From Amaricoccus macauensis (GTDB taxonomy: Bacteria; Pseudomonadota; Alphaproteobacteria; Rhodobacterales; Rhodobacteraceae), in the NCBI RefSeq assembly GCF_014201905.1, contig NZ_JACHFM010000001.1, forward strand, positions 1 through 64,000: DNA of 64,000 bases. The letters are read 5' to 3'. Below the pieces are notes generated by a model, which was not told the origin of the DNA, did no database searches, and saw nothing but the letters and a program-made list of their open reading frames with translations. This document shows positions 7,655 to 16,313 of this stretch, in pieces. How positions within the stretch are numbered: position 1 is the stretch's first letter; each line of letters begins with the position of its first letter. The position numbers were made by a program, and so were the translations under genes.

Positions 7655-8035
7655 TCACTGCGCATTCAGCCGCGCAGCGATCTTGGTCAGCGCCAGTTGC
7701 CAGCGACGCCAGGCGGTCGTGCGGTCGCAGCCGAGTTCCCCGCTGATCTGCTTCCACGGAACGCGGGCGGCACGCGACCAGACCAGCTTGCGCTCCGCCT
7801 CCTCGATCCAGAGCACCCAGTCGAAGGTCTGCTCGAGCCGGGTGATCGCGGCGGCCGAGGGCCAGACCCGCATCGGCTGCGGCTCCATCGCCGCGATCTC
7901 GCGGCTGGTCCGCACGATGTCGGGCCAGGTGTTGAAGTAACCCTGCGCCTTCACCGGCGGCAGCTTGCGCAGGGTGCGGAACGCCTCCTCGAAATGATCG
8001 GCGACGTAGCCGGCGGTCCATTCGCGATCAGCCAT
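7655..8035 (-). CDS. DUF6362-like phage protein
   Basis: A 126-residue protein. The N-terminal half has MADREWTAGYVADHFEEAFRTLRKLPPVKAQGYFNTWPDI. The C-terminal half ends in a helix-turn-helix-like segment (VPWKQISGELGCDRTTAWRRW) that suggests DNA binding. The ATG at 8035 was preferred to the longer frame from 8128 because conserved sequence begins there and the longer leader overlaps the upstream gene. It overlaps that gene's end by 8 nt, so translation is probably coupled. It belongs to the phage replication cluster; exact role unknown. Confidence 0.7.
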   Translation of the reverse strand: MADREWTAGYVADHFEEAFRTLRKLPPVKAQGYFNTWPDIVRTSREIAAMEPQPMRVWPSAAAITRLEQTFDWVLWIEEAERKLVWSRAARVPWKQISGELGCDRTTAWRRWQLALTKIAARLNAQ

Positions 8036-8237
8036 GGCGCGCTTCCCTGTCGGACGGGCGCGGGCCGTAGAGCTTCTCGCCGAGCTGGCGGACCAGTTCA
8101 CGCTCGGGCCAGGTGAGGCGGTCGTCATCGGCGGAGACCGCGAGGACGCCCTGTTCCCGCCAGCCCTCGCGCTTGACCTCGTCGGGGTTGCGGCGGTGGC
8201 CGCCGTAGCCCTTGGGCGTGAACCGCATGCCGCTCAT
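8028..8237 (-). CDS. Small conserved phage protein, 69 aa
   Basis: A short hydrophilic and basic protein (MSGMRFTPKGYGGHRRNPDE at the start, WPERELVRQLGEKLYG near the end). I do not recognise a named family. Its start overlaps the stop of the RuvC-like gene by 4 nt (ATGA) and its end overlaps the DUF6362-like gene. This tight packing argues that it is translated. Arg, Glu and Trp content suggests a nucleic-acid or protein adaptor, but that is only a guess. Confidence 0.55.
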   Translation of the reverse strand: MSGMRFTPKGYGGHRRNPDEVKREGWREQGVLAVSADDDRLTWPERELVRQLGEKLYGPRPSDREARHG

Positions 8238-8752
8238 TGCACACCTCCCCGGGTCTCAAGCGCCCAGAGCAGGATCGCGATGGCGTCGGCCTCGTTGTCG
8301 TCGGCGGGCGAGAAGCCGCGCGCCCGCGCGGCCGCCATCATGGCATCCTTGTTCGCGTTTCCCTTGCCGGTGGCGTGGCGTTTGATGGTGCCGACCGGCA
8401 CGCCCTGATAGGCGACGCCCGCGGTCTCCGCCCATGACGTCAGCGTGGCCAGCAGCCCGCCATAGACATGCGCCGCATCGGTGCCGACGTGCCTGCGCAC
8501 CTCCTCGAAATGGATGGCGGTGATGGCTCCGGCGTCGTGGGCCAGTTGATCGAGCCAGCTCCGGAACCGCAGGTAGCGTATGCCGCCGCCGTCGTAGCGG
8601 CTCGGTCGGAAGGACACGGTGCCGCTGGTGATCAGACCGTCCGCCGCCTGCAGGGCCCACCCGGTCATGGTGCCGAGATCGAGGGCGAGAACGACCGGCA
8701 CGCCGGGGCACGGGGCGCTCATGGGTGTCGAGGTCAGAGATACGTGGGCCAT
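8234..8752 (-). CDS. RuvC-like Holliday junction resolvase
   Basis: A 172-residue protein with an RNase H-fold resolvase layout. It has a first acidic strand (VVLALDLGTMTGWAL, residues ~20-34), a second acidic residue in AIHFEEVRRH (~80), and a C-terminal DDNEADAIAILLWAL (~155) that supplies the last Asp pair. Family members cut branched DNA that arises during replication and packaging. The ATG at 8752 follows AGGAG with good spacing; an alternative start is MSAPCPG, ten codons later. It is the first gene after the repeat-rich candidate origin and is coupled to the 69-aa gene. Confidence 0.82.
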   Translation of the reverse strand: MAHVSLTSTPMSAPCPGVPVVLALDLGTMTGWALQAADGLITSGTVSFRPSRYDGGGIRYLRFRSWLDQLAHDAGAITAIHFEEVRRHVGTDAAHVYGGLLATLTSWAETAGVAYQGVPVGTIKRHATGKGNANKDAMMAAARARGFSPADDNEADAIAILLWALETRGGVQ

Positions 8753-8824
8753 GATCGGCTCCTTTCTGGGTTGCTGCTCGATGGGGTGACGGGCGGGACA
8801 TCCAGCCTTTGAGATTGCCCAGGT

Positions 8825-9110
8825 GTAGGTGGTGACCCTCCCGCGCTTGGCGGGGAGGTCACCTACCCCTTTAGGGGGGCGTTTTCCGGATTCTGAAATC
8901 TGCTCCAAGGCATTGATCCGAAACAGAACTTCCAGAATCCGGAGCAGAATTCGGGAAGAACCTTCCGGATTCTGGAAAGCACCTTCCAAGCCACTGAATC
9001 GAAATCGGAAATGCCAGAATCCAGAATTCGCGCGGAAAGCAGAAGCTGCGGATTCTGGCCAGAATCCGGGGCTGTGGAGCCAGAATTCGCGGCGGGGAAC
9101 GGCGTGAATT
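8825..9110. repeat. Iteron-like CAGAATYC cluster, candidate phage replication origin
   Basis: A non-coding, less GC-rich stretch between the primase-helicase gene and the RuvC-like gene. At least nine near-copies of CAGAAT(T/C)C or its complement lie in ~215 bp: 8888-8895, 8933-8940, 8945-8952, 8967-8974, 9015-9022, 9022-9029, 9050-9057, 9060-9067 and 9081-9088, with a looser GTGAATTCTC at 9104. On its left edge is an imperfect ~40-bp dyad (GTAGGTGGTGACC at 8825 against GGTCACCTAC ending 8866). Such clustering beside replication genes suits iterons. Operator function for the resolvase operon is the alternative. Confidence 0.5.
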
Positions 9111-9111
9111 C

Positions 9112-11406
9112 TCATGCCTCGTCCTCCTCCTGGTAGACCCAGACGGAGGGGTTCTCGACGGGCAGGACGGCCCCGGTCTGCGGGCATTTGTAGTGGCTGG
9201 GCAGCGCCGGGATCAGCTCCGGCGTGACCTCGCCTGTGTCGGGATCGACGGTCTCGTCGCCAGTGCCGAGCAGCATTCCCTCGACGCAGAGATAGCCGTA
9301 TTTGCTCCGCTCCGCGGCCAGGCCGATCCGCGTGGCGGCGGGCCCCCGGATGAATTTCACGTTGCCCTTGGTGGCGAGAACGCTGAGCCGGTCGTGGACG
9401 ATGGTCCGCCCGCCGAGGCCACCGGTATTCTCGAATGCTTCGGAAAACTGGGCGAACGTGTAGAGCTTGCCGCGCCGCGCCTCCTCGTAAAGCAGGCCGA
9501 GGATGACGTCGTTCTTGCGCATGCGCTCGGCGTCATGCTTTGCGCCCACCTCGGCGCGCACGAGGCGCTCGTTCATCGGGTTGATCTCGACCCATTGGCT
9601 GCGCACCTTGTCGATCAGCTTCGAGGGCAGCGCGGGGCCATTGCGCAGCTCGATCTCCAGCTTGCGCTCGGACGCGTCCTCGTCGGGGCGGTGGAGGATC
9701 AGGCCAGAGGTGTAGAAGCCCCGCAGCGCGCTGGCGCCCGAAAGCGCGAGGAACGGATCCTCCTTCACCTGATGCTTGCTCAGCTTCTTGGTGTGGTGGA
9801 TCAGGATGATCCCGCAGTCGGGGTTCACGTGGTCGCGAAGCACCTCGACCCGGTCCTTGAGAAAGAACATCATCGCGGCGTTGTCGTTCTCGCCGCCGCC
9901 GTCAGGTCCGCCGTCGAACAGGTTGCGGATCGGGTCGATGCACAGGATGTCGACGGGCTCGGCCGGGAACGCCTGCTGGATCGCCTGCGCGACCAGCGCG
10001 CTGCCACCCTCATCGAGCAGCAGTTTCAGCTTCGGCGTGACGACAAGATTTTCGCGGGCGGCGCCCATCACCTCGGGCGGCAGGCCGATCTGCTGCATGC
10101 GCTCGCGCAGATAATGGTACTGGATCTCGGCCTGCAGGTAGAAAATCCGCAGCGGCCGTGGCGGCGTGAAGCCAAGAAACGGCACACCGGCAGCCATGTG
10201 CACCAGCCAGCTGATGACGAGATCGCTCTTGCCGACCTTGGGCGCGCCGCCCAGCACCAGCATGCCGCCCGGGGTCAGGACGCGCGGGCCGATGATGTCG
10301 TCGGGCATCGGCGTGCCGTCGTCCAGCAGCGCGCCCAGGGTGAAGGTGGCAATCTCTCTTGCCGCCGGAGCGCCGTCGTTCCGAATGAGCGGCGGGCCGT
10401 TCCTCGCGATGTGCAGCGCCCAAAGCCGCTCGTATTCGACCCAGAGACGGTCTTCCGGCCAGTTCGGCCGGATCATCGCCGCGTTGTATTCGCCGATCGC
10501 GCGCCAGACTTCCTCCCGGCTCATCCGCCCCTCATGCGCCATGCGGACATAGTGTCCGATTGCCATGCTGACGCCTTCGAACCGCGTCCAGGCGTCCTGG
10601 CCGCCCTCGCGGACCGGTGTGGAAAGGGCTGCGTCCACGCAGGGTTTCTCGCGTGGCTCGGCCGTCGCCATGCCGACACCGGGCATGGGCGGCATTTCGG
10701 CCGCGCGCTCGAGCATGTCGGCCAGATCGAACTCGAGATCGCGGGCTTCACGGATCAGGACGAGCCGTTCCTGGCCGCCCTTGTGATAGACCGTGCCGGG
10801 GATACGGATCGGCTGGTGCGCCGAGCGGAAATGCATGTCGCCGCCGACCTTGAGCGCGATATCGCCCCGCAACTGGCAAAGTCGCGCGAGATCGGCGCCT
10901 TCGGCAGGCTCGGTCAGCTTCCACCAGACATGGAGCTTGGTCACGCCATCGGCTGTGCGTCCGCCGCTCTCGACGATCAGCGTCGGTCGCCCGAGGTGGT
11001 GGACGAGGTGATCGAGCTTGGCAGCGATGTCGCCTGCGTCGAGATCGACGACGACGCTCTGCATCTGCAGGACATCGGCGGCACGCGCCTGTCCGGTTTC
11101 CGCCACCGTGCCGGGAATGACATAGACCGCCGCTCCCTCGCGCGCGCCCCAGGCGGCGAAGGTGGCGAGCTTGTCGGGCGCCGCGCCGTTCGCGTCGATC
11201 CAGATGTTGTGGGGCCGGCCGTCCTTGCCCTGACCCTTGTCCACGAAGCCGCGGACCGGGATCAGTCCCTCGGAATAGCCGAAGACCACGTCGACGAAGC
11301 GCGCGATCTGCGCGGGATCCGGTTCCACGGCGAAGGGATCGGGCAGCGGTGCCGCGTCGTTGAAATCCCGCCATGGATTGAAGTGGATGATCTTGTCGTC
11401 GCTCAT
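9112..11406 (-). CDS. Phage primase / RepA-like AAA helicase protein
   Basis: A 764-residue replication protein. The N-terminal ~300 residues resemble a primase-polymerase domain: SVVVDLDAGD (~137), then HFRSAHQPIRIPGTVYHKGG (~205). The central domain (~375-600) is a RecA-fold RepA/DnaB-like ATPase with Walker A LVLGGAPKVGKSDLVIS and Walker B-like DILCIDPIRNLF, followed by IILIHHTKK. The C-terminus may hold a winged helix. The ATG at 11406 (MSDDKIIHFNPW) is coupled by ATGA to the upstream nuclease gene; the longer frame to 11451 lies inside that gene. It would prime and unwind phage DNA, perhaps at the neighbouring repeat cluster. Confidence 0.82.
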   Translation of the reverse strand: MSDDKIIHFNPWRDFNDAAPLPDPFAVEPDPAQIARFVDVVFGYSEGLIPVRGFVDKGQGKDGRPHNIWIDANGAAPDKLATFAAWGAREGAAVYVIPGTVAETGQARAADVLQMQSVVVDLDAGDIAAKLDHLVHHLGRPTLIVESGGRTADGVTKLHVWWKLTEPAEGADLARLCQLRGDIALKVGGDMHFRSAHQPIRIPGTVYHKGGQERLVLIREARDLEFDLADMLERAAEMPPMPGVGMATAEPREKPCVDAALSTPVREGGQDAWTRFEGVSMAIGHYVRMAHEGRMSREEVWRAIGEYNAAMIRPNWPEDRLWVEYERLWALHIARNGPPLIRNDGAPAAREIATFTLGALLDDGTPMPDDIIGPRVLTPGGMLVLGGAPKVGKSDLVISWLVHMAAGVPFLGFTPPRPLRIFYLQAEIQYHYLRERMQQIGLPPEVMGAARENLVVTPKLKLLLDEGGSALVAQAIQQAFPAEPVDILCIDPIRNLFDGGPDGGGENDNAAMMFFLKDRVEVLRDHVNPDCGIILIHHTKKLSKHQVKEDPFLALSGASALRGFYTSGLILHRPDEDASERKLEIELRNGPALPSKLIDKVRSQWVEINPMNERLVRAEVGAKHDAERMRKNDVILGLLYEEARRGKLYTFAQFSEAFENTGGLGGRTIVHDRLSVLATKGNVKFIRGPAATRIGLAAERSKYGYLCVEGMLLGTGDETVDPDTGEVTPELIPALPSHYKCPQTGAVLPVENPSVWVYQEEDEA

Positions 11407-12170
11407 GCCGCCAACCCCCAGCACCGTTCGGCATGGGCGCAGAACCGGCATTCGAAGAAGTCGCGGCTGGCGGCGATGCGGGGCAGCAGCTCGCCCGCGT
11501 CGGTGGCCTGCAGGATCCGCACCGCGCGGTCGGACATGCGTTGCGCCAGATCGGCATCAAAGGGCACCTGCTCGTGATGCAGTTCGGCCGTGTCCTTGTT
11601 GATCGCGGTGAAGAGTGCCGGGGCTGAGGAAATGCCCGGCACCGAGGGCTCCATGTAGGCCTGGTAGATCGCGATCTGGGCGGCATAGACGGGCTTGGAG
11701 ACGGCGACCCCGTCCTTGACGCAGGCCCGCCAGTTCTTCGCGTTCATCGTCTTGCATTCCCAGAGCGCCGGAGCGCGAAGACCGAGCGCGGCCGGGGCGC
11801 CGGCGATGATCCCGTCGACATGGCCACGGATGCGACCGCCCGCGACGGAGAAGCCGAACTGTTCCCCATCGGGCCGATTGCCCTTGCGGGTGTAGAGGTC
11901 GAGCCCCGCCGCCCGTAGCCAGCGGATCGCCAGATCCTCGAGCTGATGACCGATCTCGAAGATCCGCAGCGTCTGGCCGCCGAAATCCGTGCCCTCATCC
12001 TTGGGCGCGCCCGCGAACTCGAACTGCAGCGCGCGTTCGCAGGCGTGCCCCAGACGGGACGCGCCGAGATAGGTCCGGGGCGGCGTGGCCTTCCGCTCGG
12101 CGATCAGCGCGGCGTCGACCAGCGCATTGATCCGCTCGGCCATGGAGGGGCGCGAGTTGAAATCCAGCAT
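11403..12170 (-). CDS. PD-(D/E)XK exonuclease, Cas4/RecB-like phage nuclease
   Basis: A 255-residue protein with the layout of phage Cas4/RecB-type nucleases: a helical N-terminus with LGASRLGHACERALQFEFAG, a histidine in FEIGHQLED, the catalytic motif with IRGHVDGIIAG then ALWECKTMNAK (D-ExK), and a C-terminal cysteine-rich end (CRFCAHAERCW). With the Cys near residue 50 this would form an iron-sulphur cluster site. Such proteins resect or trim DNA ends in phage recombination. It sits between the DUF6511-like gene (1-nt overlap) and the primase-helicase gene (4-nt overlap) in one operon. Confidence 0.8.
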   Translation of the reverse strand: MLDFNSRPSMAERINALVDAALIAERKATPPRTYLGASRLGHACERALQFEFAGAPKDEGTDFGGQTLRIFEIGHQLEDLAIRWLRAAGLDLYTRKGNRPDGEQFGFSVAGGRIRGHVDGIIAGAPAALGLRAPALWECKTMNAKNWRACVKDGVAVSKPVYAAQIAIYQAYMEPSVPGISSAPALFTAINKDTAELHHEQVPFDADLAQRMSDRAVRILQATDAGELLPRIAASRDFFECRFCAHAERCWGLAA

Positions 12171-12595
12171 CAGAACGGCACCTCGCTCCCGGCGGCGATG
12201 CGCGACATCTCGGCGCCATAGCCCTCCAGAACCTCCTCGATCAGCGCGGTGACCTCTGTCGCATCGAGATCCCGCAGCCGCTTGTCCCAGCCGATTTGGT
12301 CCATGGTCGTGCCGAGCCGCTTCATCACCATCGCTATGGCGAGGCGTTCTTCATCGGTCGTTCCCTGCATGGTCAGTCCTTTCCGGTGGCGAGCCGCGAA
12401 GAACGCCTGGCAGTGCATCGAGCAGAACCAGCGGTATTCGCGGGGGCGGGGTTTGTTGGGGTTGAAGAAACCGAAGCCGCGCGCGAGGCGCAGACAGACG
12501 GCGCAAGGCTCGAGGCGCGGGTGCCAGAGCCGAATACGCTCCGGGCAATCCGCAGGCGCTGCGGACGGGGATGGGACTTGCGCGACATGGCTCAC
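12170..12595 (-). CDS. DUF6511-like zinc-finger phage protein
   Basis: A 141-residue protein. The first half carries cysteine pairs (PCAVCLRLARGFGFFNP, then WFCSMHCQAFF) that look like a treble-clef zinc site. The second half is helical and acidic. A GTG start at 12595 is chosen because it overlaps the helicase stop codon (GTGA) and precedes the conserved part; the open frame continues upstream to 12706 only inside the helicase gene. Role in replication unknown. Confidence 0.65.
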   Translation of the reverse strand: MSHVAQVPSPSAAPADCPERIRLWHPRLEPCAVCLRLARGFGFFNPNKPRPREYRWFCSMHCQAFFAARHRKGLTMQGTTDEERLAIAMVMKRLGTTMDQIGWDKRLRDLDATEVTALIEEVLEGYGAEMSRIAAGSEVPF

Positions 12596-14256
12596 GCCGC
12601 CCTCCGCTCGGATTCGGCCGCCGTGACGAGGCGCCGGATGTCGCGCTTGTTGAACTGGAACGAGATCAGCGCGGAGGCGCGATAGCGTGTCAGGCCGTAG
12701 TCGCACCGGAACTCGGGCGGCAGGCAGTTCAGCTGCTTTTCCGTCGCGTCCTGCTTCAGCCAGCCCCTCGACTTGAAGGCGCTCTCGTCGGTCTCATGGG
12801 TGTTCAGCCAGTCGTCGGCCTGCGCGAGACAGACGATGCGCTCGCCCACGCTCAGGAGCCGCGTCGCCTTGCCCTTGGCGCCCCCGACCGCGTACCAACG
12901 GCCCTCGAGGAAGAACACGCCGCCCCAGGCGTGAAAGCCGTTGGCCATCAGCGCGGCGTCGTCGCCGAACAGATCCACCCACGCGAAACTCGATCGCTCG
13001 AGAAGATCGAGCTCGGTCATGACGAAGCTGTCGATGGGCTCCGCGCCTTCGCGTGGCAACTCGCACCCGCAGATCGGGCATTCGGTGACCGCGATCGGGA
13101 TCTCGGCCTTGCATTCGGGGCAGAGTTTCGTGGGGGCTTCCCCCGGCGTCGGAACGCGGCCGTCGAGATCGACATCCTGTTCCAGCGTGCCGTGCGTGAG
13201 GCTCGACGTCCCGAAATCCAGCACGACGCAGTCGGTCTTCACGATGCCGGGGTGTTCCTCGGGATCGACGGTGCGCAGCCCGCGCCCGACCATCTGGATC
13301 ATGGTGGACTTGTAGGAGCTGGGGCGCAGCAGCACGACGCAGGAGGTGGGTGGATGGTCCCAGCCCTCGGTCAGCACCGCCACGTTGACGACGACGCGGA
13401 TGTCGCCCGCCGCGTAGTCGGCGAGGATCGCCTTGCGGGTCTCGGCCGCCAGATCGCCATGGATCAGTGCTGCGGAAACGCCCGCTGCCCTGAAGGCCTC
13501 GGTGACGTGTTCGGCATGCGCGACTGTGGAGCAGAACACCACGGTCTGCCGGTCGCCCGCCTTTTCTTTCCAGTGCCGGATCACCTCGTCGGTGACGGGG
13601 GCGCGGTCCATGATGCCCGCCACCTCCGCCATGTCGAAGTCCGACATGGTCTTGCGGACCGCGCGCAACTCGTCCTGCACGCCCACGTCGATGACGAAGG
13701 TGCGGGGCGGCACCAGGTGGCCCGAGGCGATCAGTTCGCCCAATCGCACCTGGTCGGCCACGTTGTCGAAGACCTCGCGCAGGCCCTTCCTGTCGCCACG
13801 GTTCGGCGTCGCTGTGACCCCGAAGATCCGAGCGTCGGGATTGGCCTCGCGCACCCGGTCAATGATGCGGCGATAGCTGTCGGCGACGGCATGGTGCGCC
13901 TCGTCGACGACCAGCAGGTCGAGGCGCGGCATGTCGGCGAGGTTCGATGCGCGCGCCAGCGTCGGCACCATTGCGAAGGCGACCTGGCCGCCCCAGGACT
14001 TCTCTGTGGCGTCGATGACCGATGTGGCGACGCCCGGCACCACGCGCTGGAATTTGGCGCGGTTCTGGGCGGTCAGCTCGTCGCGATGCGCCAGCACGCA
14101 GGCCTTGGCGCCGTCGCCGATCATCTCGCCGGTGACCGCCGAGAGCATGATGGTCTTGCCCGCGCCGGTGGGCGCCACGCCCAGCGTGTTGCTGCGGGAA
14201 GCGAGCGCAGCGACGCTGCGCTCGACGAAGGTCTTCTGGCGGGGGCGCAGGCGCAT
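12592..14256 (-). CDS. DEAD/DEAH-box (SF2) helicase
   Basis: A 554-residue superfamily 2 helicase. It has motif I APTGAGKTIML (~30), motif II VVDEAHHA (~115), motif III GVTATPNRGD (~150) and motif VI QMVGRGLRT (~315). A Cys4 zinc ribbon follows (CPECKAEIPIAVTECPICGC, ~378-397). This is the UvrB/Hef-type helicase found in many temperate phages, where it remodels DNA in replication or recombination. The start lies 14 nt downstream of the SSB-like gene. The operon order (SSB-like, helicase, zinc protein, nuclease, primase-helicase) supports a replication and recombination module. Confidence 0.9.
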   Translation of the reverse strand: MRLRPRQKTFVERSVAALASRSNTLGVAPTGAGKTIMLSAVTGEMIGDGAKACVLAHRDELTAQNRAKFQRVVPGVATSVIDATEKSWGGQVAFAMVPTLARASNLADMPRLDLLVVDEAHHAVADSYRRIIDRVREANPDARIFGVTATPNRGDRKGLREVFDNVADQVRLGELIASGHLVPPRTFVIDVGVQDELRAVRKTMSDFDMAEVAGIMDRAPVTDEVIRHWKEKAGDRQTVVFCSTVAHAEHVTEAFRAAGVSAALIHGDLAAETRKAILADYAAGDIRVVVNVAVLTEGWDHPPTSCVVLLRPSSYKSTMIQMVGRGLRTVDPEEHPGIVKTDCVVLDFGTSSLTHGTLEQDVDLDGRVPTPGEAPTKLCPECKAEIPIAVTECPICGCELPREGAEPIDSFVMTELDLLERSSFAWVDLFGDDAALMANGFHAWGGVFFLEGRWYAVGGAKGKATRLLSVGERIVCLAQADDWLNTHETDESAFKSRGWLKQDATEKQLNCLPPEFRCDYGLTRYRASALISFQFNKRDIRRLVTAAESERRAA

Positions 14257-14270
14257 GGCCGATCTCCCCC

Positions 14271-14891
14271 TTACTGCGCCCAGCTCGGCCGACCGGCGGC
14301 GCCGGGGGCGGACGCGGGCTGGCTGGGCTGGGTGGCCGTGGCGGGCTGCTGCGGGGCATGTCCGGCTGCACCCTGTCCGCCGAACTGCAGCGCCGCAGTC
14401 CCCATGACCTGCGCGTAATCGCGATGATCCGGCGTGACCGCGCTGCGGATCTCGTTCTTGTCGTCGCCGCTGGCGTCGGTGCCGATGTCGATGCGGGCGA
14501 TGAACTCGATCCCGTCGAGATCGGCAAAGCCGTTGATCCGCCGCGCCGCCTGCGCCTCGGCCGACATGTCCTTGTCGGAAATCCCGCGGGCCGAGTTCAG
14601 CATGCCGCGCACGAGGCTGCGGCCCATGTTGGCCCAGTCGGGCCCCTTCGGGCTGTAGAGCCCGATCAGGGTGAAGATCTTGCGCCGGGCGTACTGCCCC
14701 TCGGTCACCGTGAACTCGCCGTTCAGATAGACCGCGCCGGTCGAGCCGCGCGTGGCATAGCCGCCGTTCCAGCCCTGCGAGGCGTCGTCGAAGCCGCCCG
14801 GGCGGATGGTCAGGCGCACCTTGGCTAGCGTGCCCTTGGGGATCAGGTTGCTGTTGCTCTGCGCGTCGTTGAAATCGTTCCAGGGACCCAT
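14271..14891 (-). CDS. Phage protein, possible single-strand DNA-binding protein
   Basis: A 206-residue protein with a beta-rich middle (KVRLTIRPGGFDD, AVYLNGEFTVTEGQYARRKIFTLIG, IEFIARIDIG) and a long disordered C-terminal tail rich in Gln, Pro and Ala that ends acidic-poor (GRPSWAQ). An OB-like core with a low-complexity tail, together with its place between a RecA-like ATPase and a helicase, suggests an SSB or annealing cofactor. The classical acidic SSB tip is missing. I do not claim a named family. Confidence 0.55.
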   Translation of the reverse strand: MGPWNDFNDAQSNSNLIPKGTLAKVRLTIRPGGFDDASQGWNGGYATRGSTGAVYLNGEFTVTEGQYARRKIFTLIGLYSPKGPDWANMGRSLVRGMLNSARGISDKDMSAEAQAARRINGFADLDGIEFIARIDIGTDASGDDKNEIRSAVTPDHRDYAQVMGTAALQFGGQGAAGHAPQQPATATQPSQPASAPGAAGRPSWAQ

Positions 14892-14910
14892 GGGGAACCT
14901 CCTTTTCTGA

Positions 14911-15783
14911 TCAGGATTGCGGTTGGGATTGGGCGTCAGCCGCCGGATCGGCGGGTGGCGGGGTATAGGTCAGGCGCTTGGGCGCTGGCGCGACGGGGGC
15001 GCGGATCTTCGTCATCAGGCGGCCTAGGTGAGGCTCCTCGACCTGATCCAGACGGCCCGAGCGGTCTTTGGCCGGAAAGCCCCAGTAGTTGATCGTTTGG
15101 CAGACGAAGGCGCGATAGGGATCGCCGTCGGCCTTCAGCTCGGCCATGGTGATCACCTCGTCGACGATCCCCGGCAGCTCCAACCCGGTCTTCGAGCCGT
15201 CGATCTGCGGCTGGAAAACCTTGCGGTTGAAGTCGTCGAGCTTCTCGTCGAGGATTCCGACGAACCAGACGTTCTTGGCCCGTGTGTGCTGGAGATGGGT
15301 GAGCCAGCCGATCATCTCGCGGCCGTGCAGCCCGTAGGCCCCGCGCACGTCCGGCTTGCCGGTCTTCTCAGACAGCGCCTCGGGCTGACCCTTGCACCAG
15401 CCGAAGCACAGCCGCCCCGCCACGGTGATCGAGTCCACGAAGATCGTGTCGTAATGGTCGAGAGCTGCCGGATCGCCGAAGCGGTCGCAGACTGCCTTGT
15501 AATGCGCCGGGCTGTAGGGCTGCTCGTCGCGCAGCGCCGGGTTCGGCCCGCCGATGAACACCGCGAAATCCCGGCATTCCGTCCAGGTTCGCGGCCGGAT
15601 GCTGTCCCCCGCCCAGCCCTCGATGGCGAGATCGCCCGCCTCGAGGTCCATGAACAGGGTGGTCGACGCGTTCAGCGTCCAGAGGAGCGAGGTCTTCCCG
15701 ATGCCGGATTTGCCGAAGATGCAGCCCTTGATACCCCGCGGCTCGGCCAGCCGCTGGTCGGCGCTGATGATCGGGAGGCTCAT
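14911..15783 (-). CDS. RecA-fold ATPase, Sak4-like recombination protein
   Basis: A 290-residue P-loop protein. Walker A is FGKSGIGKTSLLW (~22-34), an early acidic strand is TLFMDLEAGD, and Walker B is DTIFVDSITVAGR (~125). The C-terminal 40 residues are a disordered Pro/Ala/Gln tail. Phage AAA_24 or Sak4-type proteins of this size anneal or load single strands in phage recombination. Its stop lies 19 nt before the SSB-like gene, a common partner. The start overlaps the upstream gene's stop by 4 nt. Confidence 0.72.
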   Translation of the reverse strand: MSLPIISADQRLAEPRGIKGCIFGKSGIGKTSLLWTLNASTTLFMDLEAGDLAIEGWAGDSIRPRTWTECRDFAVFIGGPNPALRDEQPYSPAHYKAVCDRFGDPAALDHYDTIFVDSITVAGRLCFGWCKGQPEALSEKTGKPDVRGAYGLHGREMIGWLTHLQHTRAKNVWFVGILDEKLDDFNRKVFQPQIDGSKTGLELPGIVDEVITMAELKADGDPYRAFVCQTINYWGFPAKDRSGRLDQVEEPHLGRLMTKIRAPVAPAPKRLTYTPPPADPAADAQSQPQS

Positions 15784-16313
15784 TGATCGTCCCCTTGCGG
15801 GACGATCTCAATCTTCAGCGTGCCGGGCCGGACGGTGCGCGCGGGCTCGAACCCGGCACGGATCGCATCGGGCCAGGCGGCGTATTTGCGCTCGGGCACC
15901 TTGAACGCGATGTCGACATACTGGGCGGGATCGTCCCCGGCGGCGCGGATGCGCTCGACCATGGCGGCGAGGCGATCCTGGTCCCAATCCACCCGCTTCG
16001 GCAGATCGGCAACCACGGTGAAATCGCCGTCGTCGAAGCGGATCGTGCCGGTATTCTTACCCGCCGCCTGCCGTTCCGCGGCGGCGCGGGTAGCGTAGCG
16101 GACGCTCAGCGCCCCATCGAGGCGGGCCTTCGCGGCCTTGGTCCCCGCCATGCGCTCGTCGACCTCTCGCTGCAGGATGGCGAGCAGTTCGACGGGCAAT
16201 TGGGCGATGTCCTGCAGGCTGAGACCCGGCAGGTTGTCGCAGGTGGGGGTGTTCTCGGGGAACGGCATGAATGGGTCTCCGTGATGGGCAAAAGGGGACT
16301 GGAAGGCGGTCAT
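15780..16313 (-). CDS. Conserved phage hypothetical protein, 177 aa
   Basis: I do not recognise a family. The middle (LAILQREVDERMAGTKAAKARLDGAL) is predicted helical and may be a coiled coil. The second half has a strand-rich segment (TGTIRFDDGDFTVVADLPKRVDWDQ) followed by helices. It overlaps both neighbours by a few bases, so it belongs to the early operon. A start at the internal Met of MPFPENTP (residue ~16) is also possible. No catalytic motif is seen. Confidence 0.6.
   Translation of the reverse strand: MTAFQSPFAHHGDPFMPFPENTPTCDNLPGLSLQDIAQLPVELLAILQREVDERMAGTKAAKARLDGALSVRYATRAAAERQAAGKNTGTIRFDDGDFTVVADLPKRVDWDQDRLAAMVERIRAAGDDPAQYVDIAFKVPERKYAAWPDAIRAGFEPARTVRPGTLKIEIVPQGDDQ

Noticed and set aside
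8881-9110. Possible CRISPR array
   Set aside because: The repeats are only ~8 bp, in both orientations and irregularly spaced. No cas genes are present; the Cas4-like gene at 11403 is a phage nuclease.
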